This document shows positions 1-11,720 of a DNA stretch of 64,000 nt, piece after piece (the first letter of the stretch is position 1; every line of letters begins with the position of its first letter). The notes beneath the pieces are model-generated. The model was not told the origin of the DNA. It saw nothing but the letters and a program-made list of their open reading frames with translations, and searched no databases. Source of the stretch: Neurospora intermedia (Eukaryota > Ascomycota > Sordariomycetes > Sordariales > Sordariaceae); the NCBI GenBank assembly GCA_037102815.1, contig BTPP01000002.1, forward strand, positions 4,278,001 through 4,342,000. The letters run 5' to 3'. The position numbers and the translations under genes are program-made.

Positions 1-248
<248 letters not shown>

Positions 249-695
249 TTTCAGGCAGCTTGAGCATTTGACGGAAGAGATGATACCCATTACAACAAGC
301 TTTCACTTTCTGTAACATGTGAAATCGCATCGGATTTAAGCCTGTTGAACGATGACTATATTGTTATGTATGTGTGTAGTCCGTCGAGATCCCATGGGAA
401 ATTCATAGGGCCAATCCACCCCAAGGCAACCAAGACCAAACCAAAAACCATTAAAACACCCTTTCAATCGCTTCCCATTTACCCCTGTGCATGCCTCACA
501 ACGTGACACTTACCTCGATGACCATTCATCACGCTGTTTGACACGCAACTTCCATCTCATGATGCTTTCTACTTAAGACATGCCTCTCATTCATTTCCTA
601 CATCATTACCAACTAGACTAGGTGTGTAGTGCAAAAGCCATTTAGAAATACGAAAAATACCTTCCTTTTCCCAATAAAGTCCATAACCCAAAGTA
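249..695. other. Convergent intergenic spacer
   Basis: This spacer lies between the stop of sen34 and the stop of the minus-strand RING gene. It should hold both 3' untranslated regions. I see no coding frame or repeat in it. Confidence 0.6.
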
Positions 696-3600
696 TCAAG
701 GCACATAAATCCTACTAAAACTAATAACCTCCCTCCGACAACACACGCACTTATCAAAATTATTCATGGCCAAACTCACCCTGCACTCATCGCAGAGACT
801 CAGACACCGACACGGCCACACGATAATCGTCCTCGGCGCGCACTGACAGACCACGCACTGCGGTCCTTCACTACCCAGTCCATCCGCGCCCGTTGCCCAG
901 TCGCCTGCCGTTGCCGCCCCATTACTTCCACTTCCGCTGCCCTCCTCCCCTGCCTCCGTGGGTGCAGCAGTAGCCCGCCTCGACAACAATATCTGTTCCA
1001 ACCGTCTAGCCTCTTCCTCGGGCGTCATCATTTGTGTGCTTTGCCCCCTTCCATATCCGTAAAGACTACGGTGCTGGGCGCCAGATAGTAGTACCTTGAC
1101 GCGCTGGCGCGCTTGGTGCTGGCGGAAGCGGGAGCGGGTCATGATCCCTTCTTCAAAGGACAAGTGGGCGGCGAGGGTGATGGCTTCGTCGCGCTCTTCC
1201 GGGCTCTGCGGGTTGAGGAGGCGGGCGAGGTCGGAAGCTGCCAAGGGGAGGTCTGCTACTTGCGAGGGGGTAGATTCCCGGGAGAAGGCCCAGGATTGTT
1301 GGAGCGGGTTCTGGTTACTGTTGTTGTTTGGGTAAGGGGAGGATTGAGTGGGTGTTCGTTGGCCGTCTTGGAGATGGTTGTTGTCGCTGTCGGACTCCCA
1401 GGCGTCTAGGTCTGATAGTGATGTGCTCTCGGTTGTGGAGATGATACTTGTGGTGTCAAAGTCAGGGTCGTCCAGGCCGGAACCGCCGTCAGAGGGAACG
1501 TAGTCACCGCTTGTATCGGTGTTTCCCCACCAGCCGCCGTTAAGAAACCAGCTGTAGAGCTTGGAGTCGATGTCGGCTTCGCTGGCGTTGGGTTGCTCAC
1601 TGCCGAGGGGTTGTTGGAGGCGCCGACGGAACTCGGCTTCCACGTCTACACGCTCACTGCGTGGAACAGGGAAAGAGTTGGGATCTGATGCGTCTACCCA
1701 GATGGCTGTTGTGCCGCGATCACCTCTCCGCCCTGACCTCCTGCCAGTGGTGGTAGTCTCCGGCTTTGGTGGCTGAAGGGCCAATGCCCGGAGCCAACGT
1801 GGCGGGTTCCGAATCCCAAAGTAAGAGAGTAACTTGATGATGACGAGCATCGAAGTTGTGATGATCAGGCGGCTGATGTGCATAACATACTCGATCGCCA
1901 ACAGCCACCTACCACTGCGTTCAGTAGCGCCCACCCCGTCTCTCAGTCGCCTGGCGGAAACGCTGTTCCGGGGTATCTTTTGAGCTGCTCGTTCCCTCGC
2001 GTAACCGCTCGTGGCGTTTGCTTGATCTTCCTTGACAGGTACGAGACCGATAACACCGACGGAGTCGAAACGAGAACCTGATACTCCACCTCCAAGCCAT
2101 TGCATCCTCAACTCCTCGATCTCGCGGAACCGTTCGTCCTCCAACCAGGTATAGCGCTTCACATTCACCCGATGGTCTTCGTTCAGGTAGACAGCCTCAC
2201 TAGCCATAGTGATGGCCCCAAAGCCAGCTCGAAGGAGAGCAGTATAAAAGTCCATATCCCACCGGATACGGATGTCGGAAAGAGATCCATTGGCTTGCAT
2301 GTTTGCGTGAGCTCGAGCAAGGCGGTCTCGGAGAGTTGGGCGTTGTTGTCCGGCATCGAGAGTGCCTTCAGCAACAGCGAAGGCTGAGAGCGCCATGGTT
2401 AGAGCGTAAATTACAGAACAGATAAAGATGCCGCATATGATAAGAACGTGCGGTACAAATCCAATAATGCAGACCGTAGGGAATCTCAAGAGTGCTTGAG
2501 CTGAACTATCTTCAATGGAAAAGGTCACGGCGCCCCAGACGATGCTGCCCATAAAGCAAAGTCCCCAGAAACCAGTGTTGATCAAGCGGAATTTAGACTG
2601 CAGGTTGAAGACACCAAGTATTTGGCTAGTGAGATGGCTCATGGCAGAGAGAAACGCAACCAGCAGAACTTCTGGAGACGTGTTGACTCTCCTTAGAATC
2701 ATGCTGCGCGTCACGGCAACGGCAGATCCTGTTAATGCCTGGGAAGAATTGCCCTTGCCCGTAAAGAGACCCCAGCCCAGCTGGTTGCTGATGGCAGCAT
2801 CAGCTTCGGCAAAGGCCAATGAGTGCTCGAAAAGCGTCATCCCCGTCTCCGCGGCTACTGGACGGCCTTGAACCGTCGCAGAGAGAACCTCGATAAACTG
2901 ACTAACACAGAATGTCATGAACAGGGGCCAGAGCCGGGACAAGGATCCTACTAGTTCCGGCTGCTCGTTTGAACCGTTGTCCCATGGCACCATCCTTATA
3001 GCCTGGCAAGACTGTTTATCGGTTGCGCCAAAGAGCAAGGTTGAGCTCAAGCCGTGGAGAAAGTTATTCTTTTCAGAGAACATGAGGTCGGAGCTCTTGC
3101 TGGCGTTGCCCCAGCGCAGATTGGCGAAGTCGGGAGACGTTTGACACTGTATCGATTCAAGGATTCGTTCGACCTGCCAAGCGAGGACCAAGATAACAGG
3201 CAGCCGGAGCGCAAGCCGAACAGTCCAGCGTAGTGCAAGTCGGCGGCGAGTAGCGGCGAATATGTGTGTTCGGTTGAAGACAACAGCCATGACAATGCAT
3301 GCTAGAGCCCACTTGCTGGTTGCGTAGCTGAAAACGCTCCCTAGACCTCTGGCGCCCTCCATTGTGAATCGTGATGCGAAGGCGGCTGACTCTTGGCCCG
3401 TAGCGGTGGCCGCGGCCGAAGATGATGCGGATTCGAGTATGGCTCGAGCGGCGTCGGCGGCGGTGGTGCTGTCGGGAGCAGTCGTGACAAAGAAAGCGGC
3501 TGGGTCGGTCGACTCGGCTATGACGCGCTGGCCAAAGCCGTCAATGGCATCGGGGTAAAAGATATAGGAGCCGCCCAGCTTCCCCAGCTTTTTCACCATC

Positions 3601-3797
3601 CTGGGTCCCGCCCAGACCAGATCCTCGAGCGAAGGCGCCAGTTTCGTCACGTTGAGCGCATAGCCCAGGTGCTGAGCAGTCCAGAGCGTGAAGTTATGCC
3701 ATGCGCTGGCATTGTTAAGCACCGGGATGGGTACTGATGTTGGGGCCAAGGCTGCCGCCGCCGTTGCAGCACCCGGCAGGAAAACACTCTCGTCCAT
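696..3797 (-). CDS. asi3: Asi1/Asi3-like multi-pass membrane RING ubiquitin ligase
   Basis: A single uninterrupted frame of 1033 residues starts at an ATG (3797-3795). The last 53 residues form an all-cysteine RING: C981-x2-C984, then C996 and C998, C1002-x2-C1005, and C1017-x-C1019-C1020, ending in FSRIYVP. This C-terminal placement is typical of the fungal Asi1/Asi3 family. Hydrophobic segments lie near residues 163-182, 196-212, 289-308, 377-396, 409-426 and 440-475, with another cluster about 650-680. The region between about 690 and 980 is acidic, Ser/Asn-rich and probably disordered. Yeast Asi proteins sit in the inner nuclear membrane and degrade misplaced membrane proteins and Stp1/2; carrying that role over to this protein is inference. 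The gene shares a 914-base divergent spacer with the snRNP gene. Confidence 0.78.
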   Translation of the reverse strand: MDESVFLPGAATAAAALAPTSVPIPVLNNASAWHNFTLWTAQHLGYALNVTKLAPSLEDLVWAGPRMVKKLGKLGGSYIFYPDAIDGFGQRVIAESTDPAAFFVTTAPDSTTAADAARAILESASSSAAATATGQESAAFASRFTMEGARGLGSVFSYATSKWALACIVMAVVFNRTHIFAATRRRLALRWTVRLALRLPVILVLAWQVERILESIQCQTSPDFANLRWGNASKSSDLMFSEKNNFLHGLSSTLLFGATDKQSCQAIRMVPWDNGSNEQPELVGSLSRLWPLFMTFCVSQFIEVLSATVQGRPVAAETGMTLFEHSLAFAEADAAISNQLGWGLFTGKGNSSQALTGSAVAVTRSMILRRVNTSPEVLLVAFLSAMSHLTSQILGVFNLQSKFRLINTGFWGLCFMGSIVWGAVTFSIEDSSAQALLRFPTVCIIGFVPHVLIICGIFICSVIYALTMALSAFAVAEGTLDAGQQRPTLRDRLARAHANMQANGSLSDIRIRWDMDFYTALLRAGFGAITMASEAVYLNEDHRVNVKRYTWLEDERFREIEELRMQWLGGGVSGSRFDSVGVIGLVPVKEDQANATSGYARERAAQKIPRNSVSARRLRDGVGATERSGRWLLAIEYVMHISRLIITTSMLVIIKLLSYFGIRNPPRWLRALALQPPKPETTTTGRRSGRRGDRGTTAIWVDASDPNSFPVPRSERVDVEAEFRRRLQQPLGSEQPNASEADIDSKLYSWFLNGGWWGNTDTSGDYVPSDGGSGLDDPDFDTTSIISTTESTSLSDLDAWESDSDNNHLQDGQRTPTQSSPYPNNNSNQNPLQQSWAFSRESTPSQVADLPLAASDLARLLNPQSPEERDEAITLAAHLSFEEGIMTRSRFRQHQARQRVKVLLSGAQHRSLYGYGRGQSTQMMTPEEEARRLEQILLSRRATAAPTEAGEEGSGSGSNGAATAGDWATGADGLGSEGPQCVVCQCAPRTIIVWPCRCLSLCDECRVSLAMNNFDKCVCCRREVISFSRIYVP

Positions 3798-4711
3798 AAT
3801 CGGATGTTATGAAATGGAAGGTGAATGTATCACGCTGAGGTTCGGGCTCGCAAATTCCTCTTACTGCGTAATGAGCTGGGTGGCGATCGCCGGCTGCGTC
3901 GGCAACTGGCTAACCGCCTATCTTCACGTCTGTCTCTTCCTGGTTGCGTGAGTCCTTGTCTCTCATCTGGTAGTTTCACTCAGGAAAACGTCCAGCATCT
4001 TCGCATGACAGAAAGGGGCGGCAAACCGAGACGGTGGTTACGTGTATGGATATGTAGCTGTTGGGTTCTCAAGTTGTTGAATATAGTAGAAGCTGGGCTG
4101 GATTTCACGATGTTGACACGGCCACAACATGGAGACTTGGAGTGGGAAACCAGAGACAAGAGGGGAGAGGACGGGACCGCTGTTGCCGCGGCCGGGGACG
4201 AGACACATCCTGCGACAGTGGGCAAAGCGGAGAGAATGGATTACCCGACACTGCATCGGAGCAATCAACAGCGAGCAACAGGCGGGCCTTGCGATAAGTT
4301 GCATGGAATGAAAGCCGAGCGGGATGAGGTAACTGGTGGGGCCCCACGCCCCAGACAGGCTTGTTACATTCGTAGTGTACGCAGTACAGTGCCTAGACCT
4401 AGCCTCCTAGCGTTGCGTAGCGCAGCTGAGCCCAGGTGGTGCCTCCTGAGCGCTTTCTTCCACTTGCGCTAGAGTCCCTTGTTGATTTGCGGATCCCCCA
4501 ACTCTCCACCAAAAAAAGCAACTCCACTAAGAACTTGCACTTGGACATCATTACACTTCAAGATTGCTCGGTGATAACCGACGACGACACCTACAGTGCC
4601 TACTAGTCCTATTCTTGCGCACGAGCATTTTACGATCTTCACGATCACGCGGATAGATCCTTCGTACCGTTCCAATCGCTATTTTTAAACCGTCGATAGC
4701 CACCATCAACA
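3798..4711. promoter_or_regulatory. Divergent promoter region, RING gene / snRNP gene
   Basis: A 914-base spacer lies between two divergent start codons, so it must hold both promoters and leaders. A plus-strand open frame at 3825-4472 has no recognisable content. I could not identify a TATA box or operator with confidence. Confidence 0.5.
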
Positions 4712-5647
4712 ATGGCTTCAGCTGGACAGGCCCCCATCGCTACGTATGTGTCATTGCACTCCGACACATACAAAGCACTGGCTGGTGTCGGGTGTTTTTC
4801 TCTAGTCATGAGGTAATCCCGGAATACGATCAAGCTAACCGACCCATGTTTGCGGTTTATGTAGAGTCTATGTACGCAATCTTGAGGAGCGCGTCAAGCC
4901 AGAGCCCCTCAAGGAGGCCCTGCGCACCATCTTCTCCGAATACGGCAATGTGATTGATATCGTCGCCAAGACCAACCTCAAGGCCAAGGGCCAGGCCTTT
5001 GTGGTCTTTGACAAACCCGAGTCGGCTCAGGCTGCCATCGATGAACTCCAGGGCTTCGAGCTGTTCGAGAAGCCCATGGTGGTGGCCCTGGCGCGGACGA
5101 GGAGCGACGCTACGGTTATTCAGACTGGCAACGAGGAGGAGTTTGACCAGCACAAGCGCAGGCGCATTGCTGAGAAGGGTATGGTCCCTTCGCCTCCCCG
5201 ATCCCCACTTAGCCACGAGAGTATTCGATCTGACAATCATCCGCTACAGACAAGAAGAGAGCGCTCGAAGTCGCCGAACAACAAAACCGCCTCAAGCGTC
5301 CTCTCCAGGGTGCCGCCCCCGATGCGCGCCCTGCCAAGAACCAACGCGGTGCCGGTCTCAAGGCTACGGGCCAGGGCCCTGCTGCTGTTGTACCCGACGA
5401 GTACCTGCCTCCCAACCGTATTCTATTCGTCCAGAACCTACCCGACGACTTCACCAAGGACGACCTCACTACCATCTTTTCCCGCTTCGATGGCTTCCGC
5501 GAAGTCCGTACTGTGCCTGGTCGCAGTGGTATCGCTTTCGTCGAATACGATGCCGAGGCTGGTGCTATTACCGCAAAGGAAAACACGGCCGGCATGGCCT
5601 TGAAGAACGGCGAAAAGATCATGAAGGTTACCTACCAGAGACAGTAG
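4712..5647 (+). CDS. msl1: U2 snRNP protein B'' / U1A family, two RRM domains
   Basis: Three exons, 4712-4743, 4865-5178 and 5250-5647, join in frame to give 247 residues. Donors are GTATGT and GTATGG; both acceptors end in AG. The N-terminal RRM shows RNP2 VYVRNL and RNP1 KGQAFVVF. The C-terminal RRM shows RNP2 ILFVQNL and RNP1 GIAFVEY. A basic linker (EFDQHKRRRIAEKDKKR) separates them. This layout is that of U1A/U2B''/SNF proteins, which bind U1 or U2 snRNA hairpins in the spliceosome; the fungal orthologue is usually called U2B'' or Msl1. Sequence alone does not tell whether it also serves U1. It faces vma-8 tail to tail. Confidence 0.88.
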
Positions 5648-5967
5648 AGCATGTTATGGAGGAAGCACGCCCGGGGAAAGTCAACAAAGGAAGCAGTAGT
5701 ATTGTGCGATACAGATGTTATGCACTGCACAGTTCATCTGAGTGTGGTAGAAGTTTTCCGTTCCGTGAGGGCACCACTCAGGCAGTTCGCAAAGCGCCTT
5801 CTTCAGATACCCATTGCTACAAAGAAGAATAAAAACAAAACAAACTCCTTAATTGCGCCCATGCCCTTTGCCTCAACAATTCTCATGCAAACAAAACATT
5901 CTTGATCGTCATTGACAGTCCGTCCAGCCATCAGCGATTCGCGATACGTTAACAAGTTGACATCAAA
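5648..5967. other. Convergent intergenic spacer
   Basis: A 320-base gap between the stop codons of the snRNP gene and vma-8. An A-rich stretch near 5820-5845 could belong to a polyadenylation region. I see nothing else in it. Confidence 0.5.
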
Positions 5968-7125
5968 CTAGAAAATGACGTCTTCATCCTCCTCGGCAGC
6001 CAAGATATCGGCAGGGGTGTTTTCGGTTTGTTCACCTTCAGCATTCTCAGAGTCTGCTAGCCGCTGCTGCTCTGCCTTCTTTGCTTTCATCTGAGCGTCA
6101 GTTTCCGCATTGTCTCGTTGCTTCTTGGCAGCAACCTTCTTGAGTCTGTAGAACTCCTCTCTGTCAAGCTCGTCGAGTTCCGAGTTGATATCTATAATAG
6201 CTGTCAGTAATGTATCCTAGTGCCGGAACCTTGGAATTTACATCTACTTACACTTGATGGTGTTTTCAGTCCGAGGAATAATGACGTGCTCACTACATAG
6301 AAACTCTGTGTCAGTGTCCCCCATTCTACCTCTCAGGGAAGACGGGTTGGGTTCGCCTTACATCGCATTGACTCTCCGGTTGACGACCTTGATGACCTCA
6401 TCAAGGATCACGAACGCCGTCTGCAGACTAGCCAGCTCAACCAAGGCCTCCACCGCTCTGGCGTACGTCTCACGACACCGCTGTACCTGCTGACCACCCT
6501 TGCCCAGACCCGTCATGGCGAAGTCGTCGTTGCCCTCGGCCTGGTAGGCTTCGAAGGCGGGAAGCAGCACACCCGAGACGTTCTCCTGCTTGGCCCGGAT
6601 GCGGAATCGCGCCGACTTGGCCGACTCTTGGATCTGGTATCCAATGTTGCCGCCGACGGCGTAGGTGACTTCGGCGAGGGAGAGCGAGGCGATCTGCATG
6701 ACGCGGCCCATCTTGCGCTTGGCTTCGTCGATTCGGCGGGTAATCTCTGTGAGGAGACAGGTGTGTTAGAGTGTCTATATTTCGCGGATTTCTGGGTGTG
6801 TGCGAGAGTGGCTATGGTAGTACCTCTGAAACGCCTGTGAAGTAAAATGAATATGTCAGTATCAAGCTATATGCAAGTGTACGGATGGACATGGGCCGGG
6901 AGAGGAACAACGGACTTGGTGAGAGCTTCACTTTTTCTCTTGAGCAAGCTGTGACCCGTCTCGGCGCCCTTGAGTTTAGCCTTCATAATACCCAAGGACT
7001 GCCGTGTGGGGAAGACGGCCTCGCGATCCTATCACCACCACTCATTGTCAGTCAACGCTCATGGACCCGGTTGTGGTAATTGCGGGGGAGCAGCTAGGAT
7101 GGGCTCATACCGCAGCTCCAGACAT
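5968..7125 (-). CDS. vma-8: V-type ATPase subunit D (Vma8)
   Basis: Six exons, read 7125-7111, 7028-6916, 6834-6824, 6746-6362, 6292-6252 and 6191-5968, sum to 789 bases (262 residues, close to the 256 of yeast Vma8). The protein begins MSGAADREAVFPTRQSLG. It contains the family hallmarks ETGHSLLKRKSEALTKRF, KRKMGRVMQIASLSLAEV, GLGKGGQQVQR, LASLQTAFVILDEVIKVVNR and NTIKYINSELDELDREEFYR. Subunit D forms the central rotor stalk of the V1 sector and couples ATP hydrolysis to proton pumping at the vacuole. The third exon is only 11 bases (residues KRFRE span it), yet it is needed to keep the frame and supplies conserved residues. The C-terminus is acidic (AAEEDEDVIF). Splice sites were set by hand from frame and family similarity. 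Confidence 0.95.
6824..6834 (-). other. vma-8: 11-base micro-exon of vma-8
   Basis: On the minus strand an AG acceptor (TTCACAG) precedes GCGTTTCAGAG, which is followed by donor GTACTA. Adding it joins ...ACC AA + G CGT TTC AGA G + AG ATT... and gives TKRFREITRRIDE, which fits the family. Without it the frame breaks. Confidence 0.85.
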
Positions 7126-7874
7126 GTTTGCGATCCGGCAATGGCCAAGGTATACTCGAGGTAGGGTATAAGACTAAGGCGACGGTAGGTCCTGGGGGAA
7201 GTAACTGATGGTTCGAGGAGTCGTGATGCTATTCCAAGCGACAACGACACAGATACTCTAGGTTCGATATCGACTTGGAGGAGGGACGGGCCGTGGTTGG
7301 TGGAGCTCGATGTTAGGTTGGAGCTTGGATGTGAGGTTGAGACGGCCGCCGCCCGCCCACTGCAAGTCCGCCCTACGTAACAACTGGACCCAGGACCACG
7401 CCAGAGCAGGACAGGCCTCCGTCCCGGGGATGCGGCTGGCACCTGCTGCGGATCCTGCTGCTGCCAAGGTCTGGGAGGTTATCAGCAATTAACCCCACTG
7501 AAATTGGCTCTTGTTTAGCGGGACATCTGCCAAATGATCGCTCTAACTCCGTAAATGCCCCTGGAAGGCTACGGTGGTCTGAGCTTTCGCGAACTTCCAC
7601 TTCTGAACAAGGTTGAACTTCGAGACGTGCCGGGCTCCCAGGAAAAAAAGAATCACGGACAAAATACAGCGACAACAGCCAGCGAAAACCGAAACCCCGT
7701 CGTCGTCCGCCCATTCTTCGCATCTTGTCGAGAGGCTGGCCCAAAATCGTGGGAAAACGGCAGGAATGCCTCTAGGGATCTCTTGATCCTTGAACATCGA
7801 TTTTACTCCTTCCTCCAGTGACGCCACTCCCGGTCTTCTTTCTGCAGTCCAACGCGGACCACCACCCCTTCGCC
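7126..7874. promoter_or_regulatory. Divergent promoter region, vma-8 / syf1
   Basis: A 749-base spacer between two divergent start codons, so it should contain both promoters. Short open frames on both strands show no recognisable domain. I could not assign specific elements. Confidence 0.5.
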
Positions 7875-10500
7875 ATGTCTATCCTTTCACGCGTCTCCGA
7901 CCGTCACCCAGACCTCTCTTTGGTCGTACGTGTTGCTCCCCTTCTTGTCCGGTCGTCTCTGCTACAGAAAGACAAACTGACGATCTGACTTGTGTACCGG
8001 TAGAGCGAGGAGGACTTTCCCTACGAACAAGACATCGTCCGTAACCCTGGCAGCACGAAGCCATGGCTTGCCTATATCGAGTACAAGCTTCAGAAAGGGA
8101 CGGTCCAGGAGCAGGCATATATCATGGAGCGCGCCTGTGTACAGCTTCCTCGATCCTACAAGCTTTGGAAGATGGTGAGTACTGGAAACTTTCCTCAAAG
8201 TCCGACATGCCAACTGACTTGGTCGCCAGTACCTCCGGTTTAGGTCGAAGCACGTTTCGAAGCTCAATGCCGCGATCTTTGCCTCGGAGTACCAAAAGGT
8301 CAACAGCCTCTTTGAGCGGGCACTCATTCTCCTCAACAAGATGCCTAGGATATGGGAGATGTACCTCAAGTTTCTGATGCAGCAGCCGCTCGTGACACAT
8401 ACACGTCGCACCTTCGATCGGGCCCTTCGCGCTCTCCCCATCACGCAACATAACAGGATATGGGCTCTGTATCGACCCTTTGCCAACTCGGCCGAAGGCG
8501 AGACGGCGGTCAAGATCTGGCGCAGGTACATGCAGGTTCACCCAGAGGATGCCGAGGACTTCATCGAGTTGTTGGTAGCAGTGGGGCTATATACGGAAGC
8601 CGTGCACAAGTACATCGAAATTCTCAACAACCCGCGGTTTACGAGCAAGAACAGCAAGGGACACTACGAACTGTGGAGCGAGATGGTAGATTTGTTGGTC
8701 GAGCATGCGACGGCGGTGGAAACGGGGCATGAGACGGGAATCGACGTCGAACGGATCATCCGCAGTGGTATCGAGCGGTTTGCCGACCAGAGGGGTAAGC
8801 TGTGGTGCGGCTTGGCGACCTATTGGATCCGACGAGGCAGCTTTGAACGCGCACGAGACGTTTTCGAGGAGGGTATCACAACGGTCATGACCGTTCGAGA
8901 CTTCACCCTCGTTTTCGATTCGTACACGGAGTTTGAGGAGTCCATCATCAGCGCTCTGATGGAGATGGCATCGACCCGAGCTGAGAAGGGAGAGGTGGAC
9001 GAGGTGGCTGACTTCGATTTGGATATCCGAATGATGCGGTTTGAGCATCTGATGGACCGCCGGCCCTTCCTCTTGAATGATGTCTTACTCAGGCAGAACC
9101 CGAACAATGTCACGGAATGGGAGAAGCGCGTGGCTTTATGGGGCGACAATAAGGAGGAAGTTGTCAAGACTTACCTTGATGCTATCGAAGCCATCCAACC
9201 AAAGAAGGCAGTGGGTGCGCTCCACCAGCTATGGACCAATTACGCCAAATTCTACGAGGCCGGAGGAGACCTTTCAAGTGCCCGGAGAATCATGGAGAAG
9301 GCTGTCAAGGTTCCCTACAAGTCCGTGGCAGAGTTGGCAGACATGTGGATCGAGTGGGCAGAGATGGAGCTTCGAAATGAGTGCTTCGACGAGGCCATGA
9401 AAGTCATGGCAAAGGCAGTACAGGCGCCCAAAAGGTCCACGGTGGACTATTTTGACGAAACCCTATCACCACAACAAAGAGTTCATAAGAGCTGGAAGTT
9501 GTGGAGTTTCTACGTCGATCTTGTGGAAAGTGTCAGCTCGCTTGACGAGACCCGCAAGGTGTATGAGAGGATATTCGAGCTTCGCATCGCCACTCCCCAA
9601 ACAGTAGTCAACTACGCCAACCTGCTGGAGGAGAACAAGTACTTTGAAGAGTCGTTTAAGATCTACGAGCGCGGTCTCGATCTCTTCAGCTACCCCGTGG
9701 CCTTCGAACTCTGGAACCTGTACCTCACCAAAGCCGTCGACCGCAAGATCAGCATCGAGCGCCTCCGCGATCTCTTTGAGCAAGCCGTTGAGGACTGCCC
9801 ACCTAAATTCGCCAAGGTCATCTATCTCATGTACGGCAACCTCGAGGAGGAGCGCGGCCTCGCGCGCCACGCCATGCGCATCTACGAGCGGGCCACGCGC
9901 GCCGTCGCCGACGAGGACCGGGCTGACATGTTTAACTTCTACATCACCAAGTCGGCGTCCAACTTCGGCCTGCCCTCGACGCGGCCCATCTACGAGCGCG
10001 CCATTGCGGCCTTACCCGACGCCGAGGCCCGCGACATGTGCCTCAAGTTCGCCGACATGGAGAAGCGGCTGGGCGAGATCGACCGCGCCCGTGCCATCTA
10101 CGGTCACGCCTCGCAGTTCTGCGACCCGCGCACTAACCCGGGCTTCTGGACCAAGTGGGATCAGTTCGAGGTGCAACACGGCAACGAGGACACCTACAAG
10201 GAGATGCTCCGCATCAAGAGAAGCGTGCAGGCGCAGTACAACACGGATGTCAACTTCATTGCGTCGCAGGCGCTGGCGAGGAGTCAGCAGAAGAGGATGG
10301 AGGAGGAGGCAGCAGGAAATGGAGGAGGAGAAGAGATGGACGCCGAGGTTGCGGATGCGATGGCGCAGCTGGAGAGACAGGCGCGCGCGCCCGTGGGCTT
10401 TGTGGCGGCTTCGGAAGGACCAAAGGGCGGTAGCATGCCGGTTCAGCCTGTTCAGGTTCATAACCCGGATGCTATCGATCTTGATGAAATGGATGAATGA
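7875..10500 (+). CDS. syf1: Pre-mRNA-splicing factor Syf1 (HAT-repeat protein)
   Basis: Three exons, 7875-7925, 8004-8174 and 8230-10500, give 830 residues. The first exons read MSILSRVSDRHPDLSLV and then SEEDFPYEQDIVRNP, matching the conserved Syf1 N-terminus. Almost the whole protein is built of HAT/TPR-like helical repeats, for example KPWLAYIEYK, RIWEMYLKFL, RIWALYRPFA, LWKLYVDL-type repeats and FWTKWDQFEVQHGNEDTYKE. The tail is acidic and ends DAIDLDEMDE. Syf1 is a scaffold of the Prp19-associated (NTC) complex that remains with the spliceosome during catalysis. The N. crassa orthologue has, from memory, been called msp-41. The 3' untranslated region carries three long T runs. Confidence 0.95.
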
Positions 10501-11411
10501 TCAATATTTGTTCTCTTTGTTTGTCAAGAGCTTCTCATTTGTCGTTTTTTCACTGTTTTTTTTTTTTTTTTTTCTCGTCCCTTTTTTTTTTTTTTTTTTT
10601 TTCCTTTTTTTTTTTTTCGTGGGTTGGGCCGTTGCGTTGTGTCTTTTCTGGTTTTCACGGCGAGGTTGGCCTCTATTGTACATAGACTGGAACACTAAGT
10701 GGGAAGAGGGTCGGTTCCTTGAACATTTACCACTACATAAACACAAATCACCACGAACATCCCCATTCATTGTACGGGGTTGAAGGACAAGGAGCTGAGG
10801 ATATTTCTCTTTTGTTTTTGTTTTCACATGAACTAGGTAGGGGTTGGTGGTTCGTGGATCTTGCCAATGCTATAGATTGTACACAGGCTGACAACGGAAA
10901 GGGGGGAATAAAGGTTGGGGCTTGGGCGGACATCGACGAGAACAGACCTATAATTGGTCAGGAAGATGAATTTTGCACAGTTGAGCAACTTTTCCAGTTT
11001 CTCCTTCACGTCTTTAATAAACTCAACACAGCAGGCCTGGGTGGTTACATCTGTGCGTTTCGAAATTAGAACACTCTCGATAGCAACCAGCACATCTGCT
11101 GCCTTTTGCGTGTGAAGAAGATCTTGGTTAATATCTTAGTGAGGGGAAGTTCCTGATTCAAAACAGAAAACGAATGCCATCAATCGGAAATGGTGATAAT
11201 ACAGCCCATCAGCGAGATAACAACCAACCATGTTGTATAACGCATCCCCCCATACAACAAACAAGCTATCCCAGCACGCGCACAGTTAACAAAACCCAAC
11301 TCAACCTCATGGACAACCGGATATCATCGTAGCACATCCTCCATCAATGTTCATACGCTTGTTTCCTTCGCGCGCCGTTGCATACCCAACCCAATCCACT
11401 CAGTCGCTCGC
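10501..11411. other. Convergent spacer with T-rich 3' region of syf1
   Basis: T runs of 18, 21 and 13 bases (10556-10573, 10582-10602, 10605-10617) follow the syf1 stop. The remainder is ordinary noncoding sequence to the stop of the next minus-strand gene. Short frames inside show no protein signature. Confidence 0.6.
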
Positions 11412-11665
11412 TTACTTTACATTCTGATATCCCTTCTCCATGTGTTTCTGATGGAAGGCAGTGGGGTAGTTATTGTCAATATGGCCGTCCCGTGTCTTGG
11501 GCACGGCGTAGATGGATCCCTTGCGCTTTTGGAAGCGGCTTGGTGGCACTTTGGAGGCATCTGTTGCAATCCACACCAATTAGATTCGTTACTGATTTGG
11601 GGGTGATCATCACAAGATGGATAGCAAAGGTGGTGAGGATAAAGGAGTGACGAAGGAGAAAAGAG

Positions 11666-11720
<55 letters not shown>

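Noticed and set aside
3825-4472. 215-codon plus-strand open frame
   Set aside because: It lacks an ATG at its 5' end, occupies the divergent promoter spacer and has no domain-like content.
4954-5832. 292-codon frame overlapping the snRNP gene
   Set aside because: Wrong-frame shadow of the RRM protein; the spliced frame carries both RRMs.
9644-10783. 379-codon frame overlapping syf1
   Set aside because: Shadow frame of the real Syf1 coding sequence (Ser/Arg/Pro-rich), running into the poly(T) 3' region.
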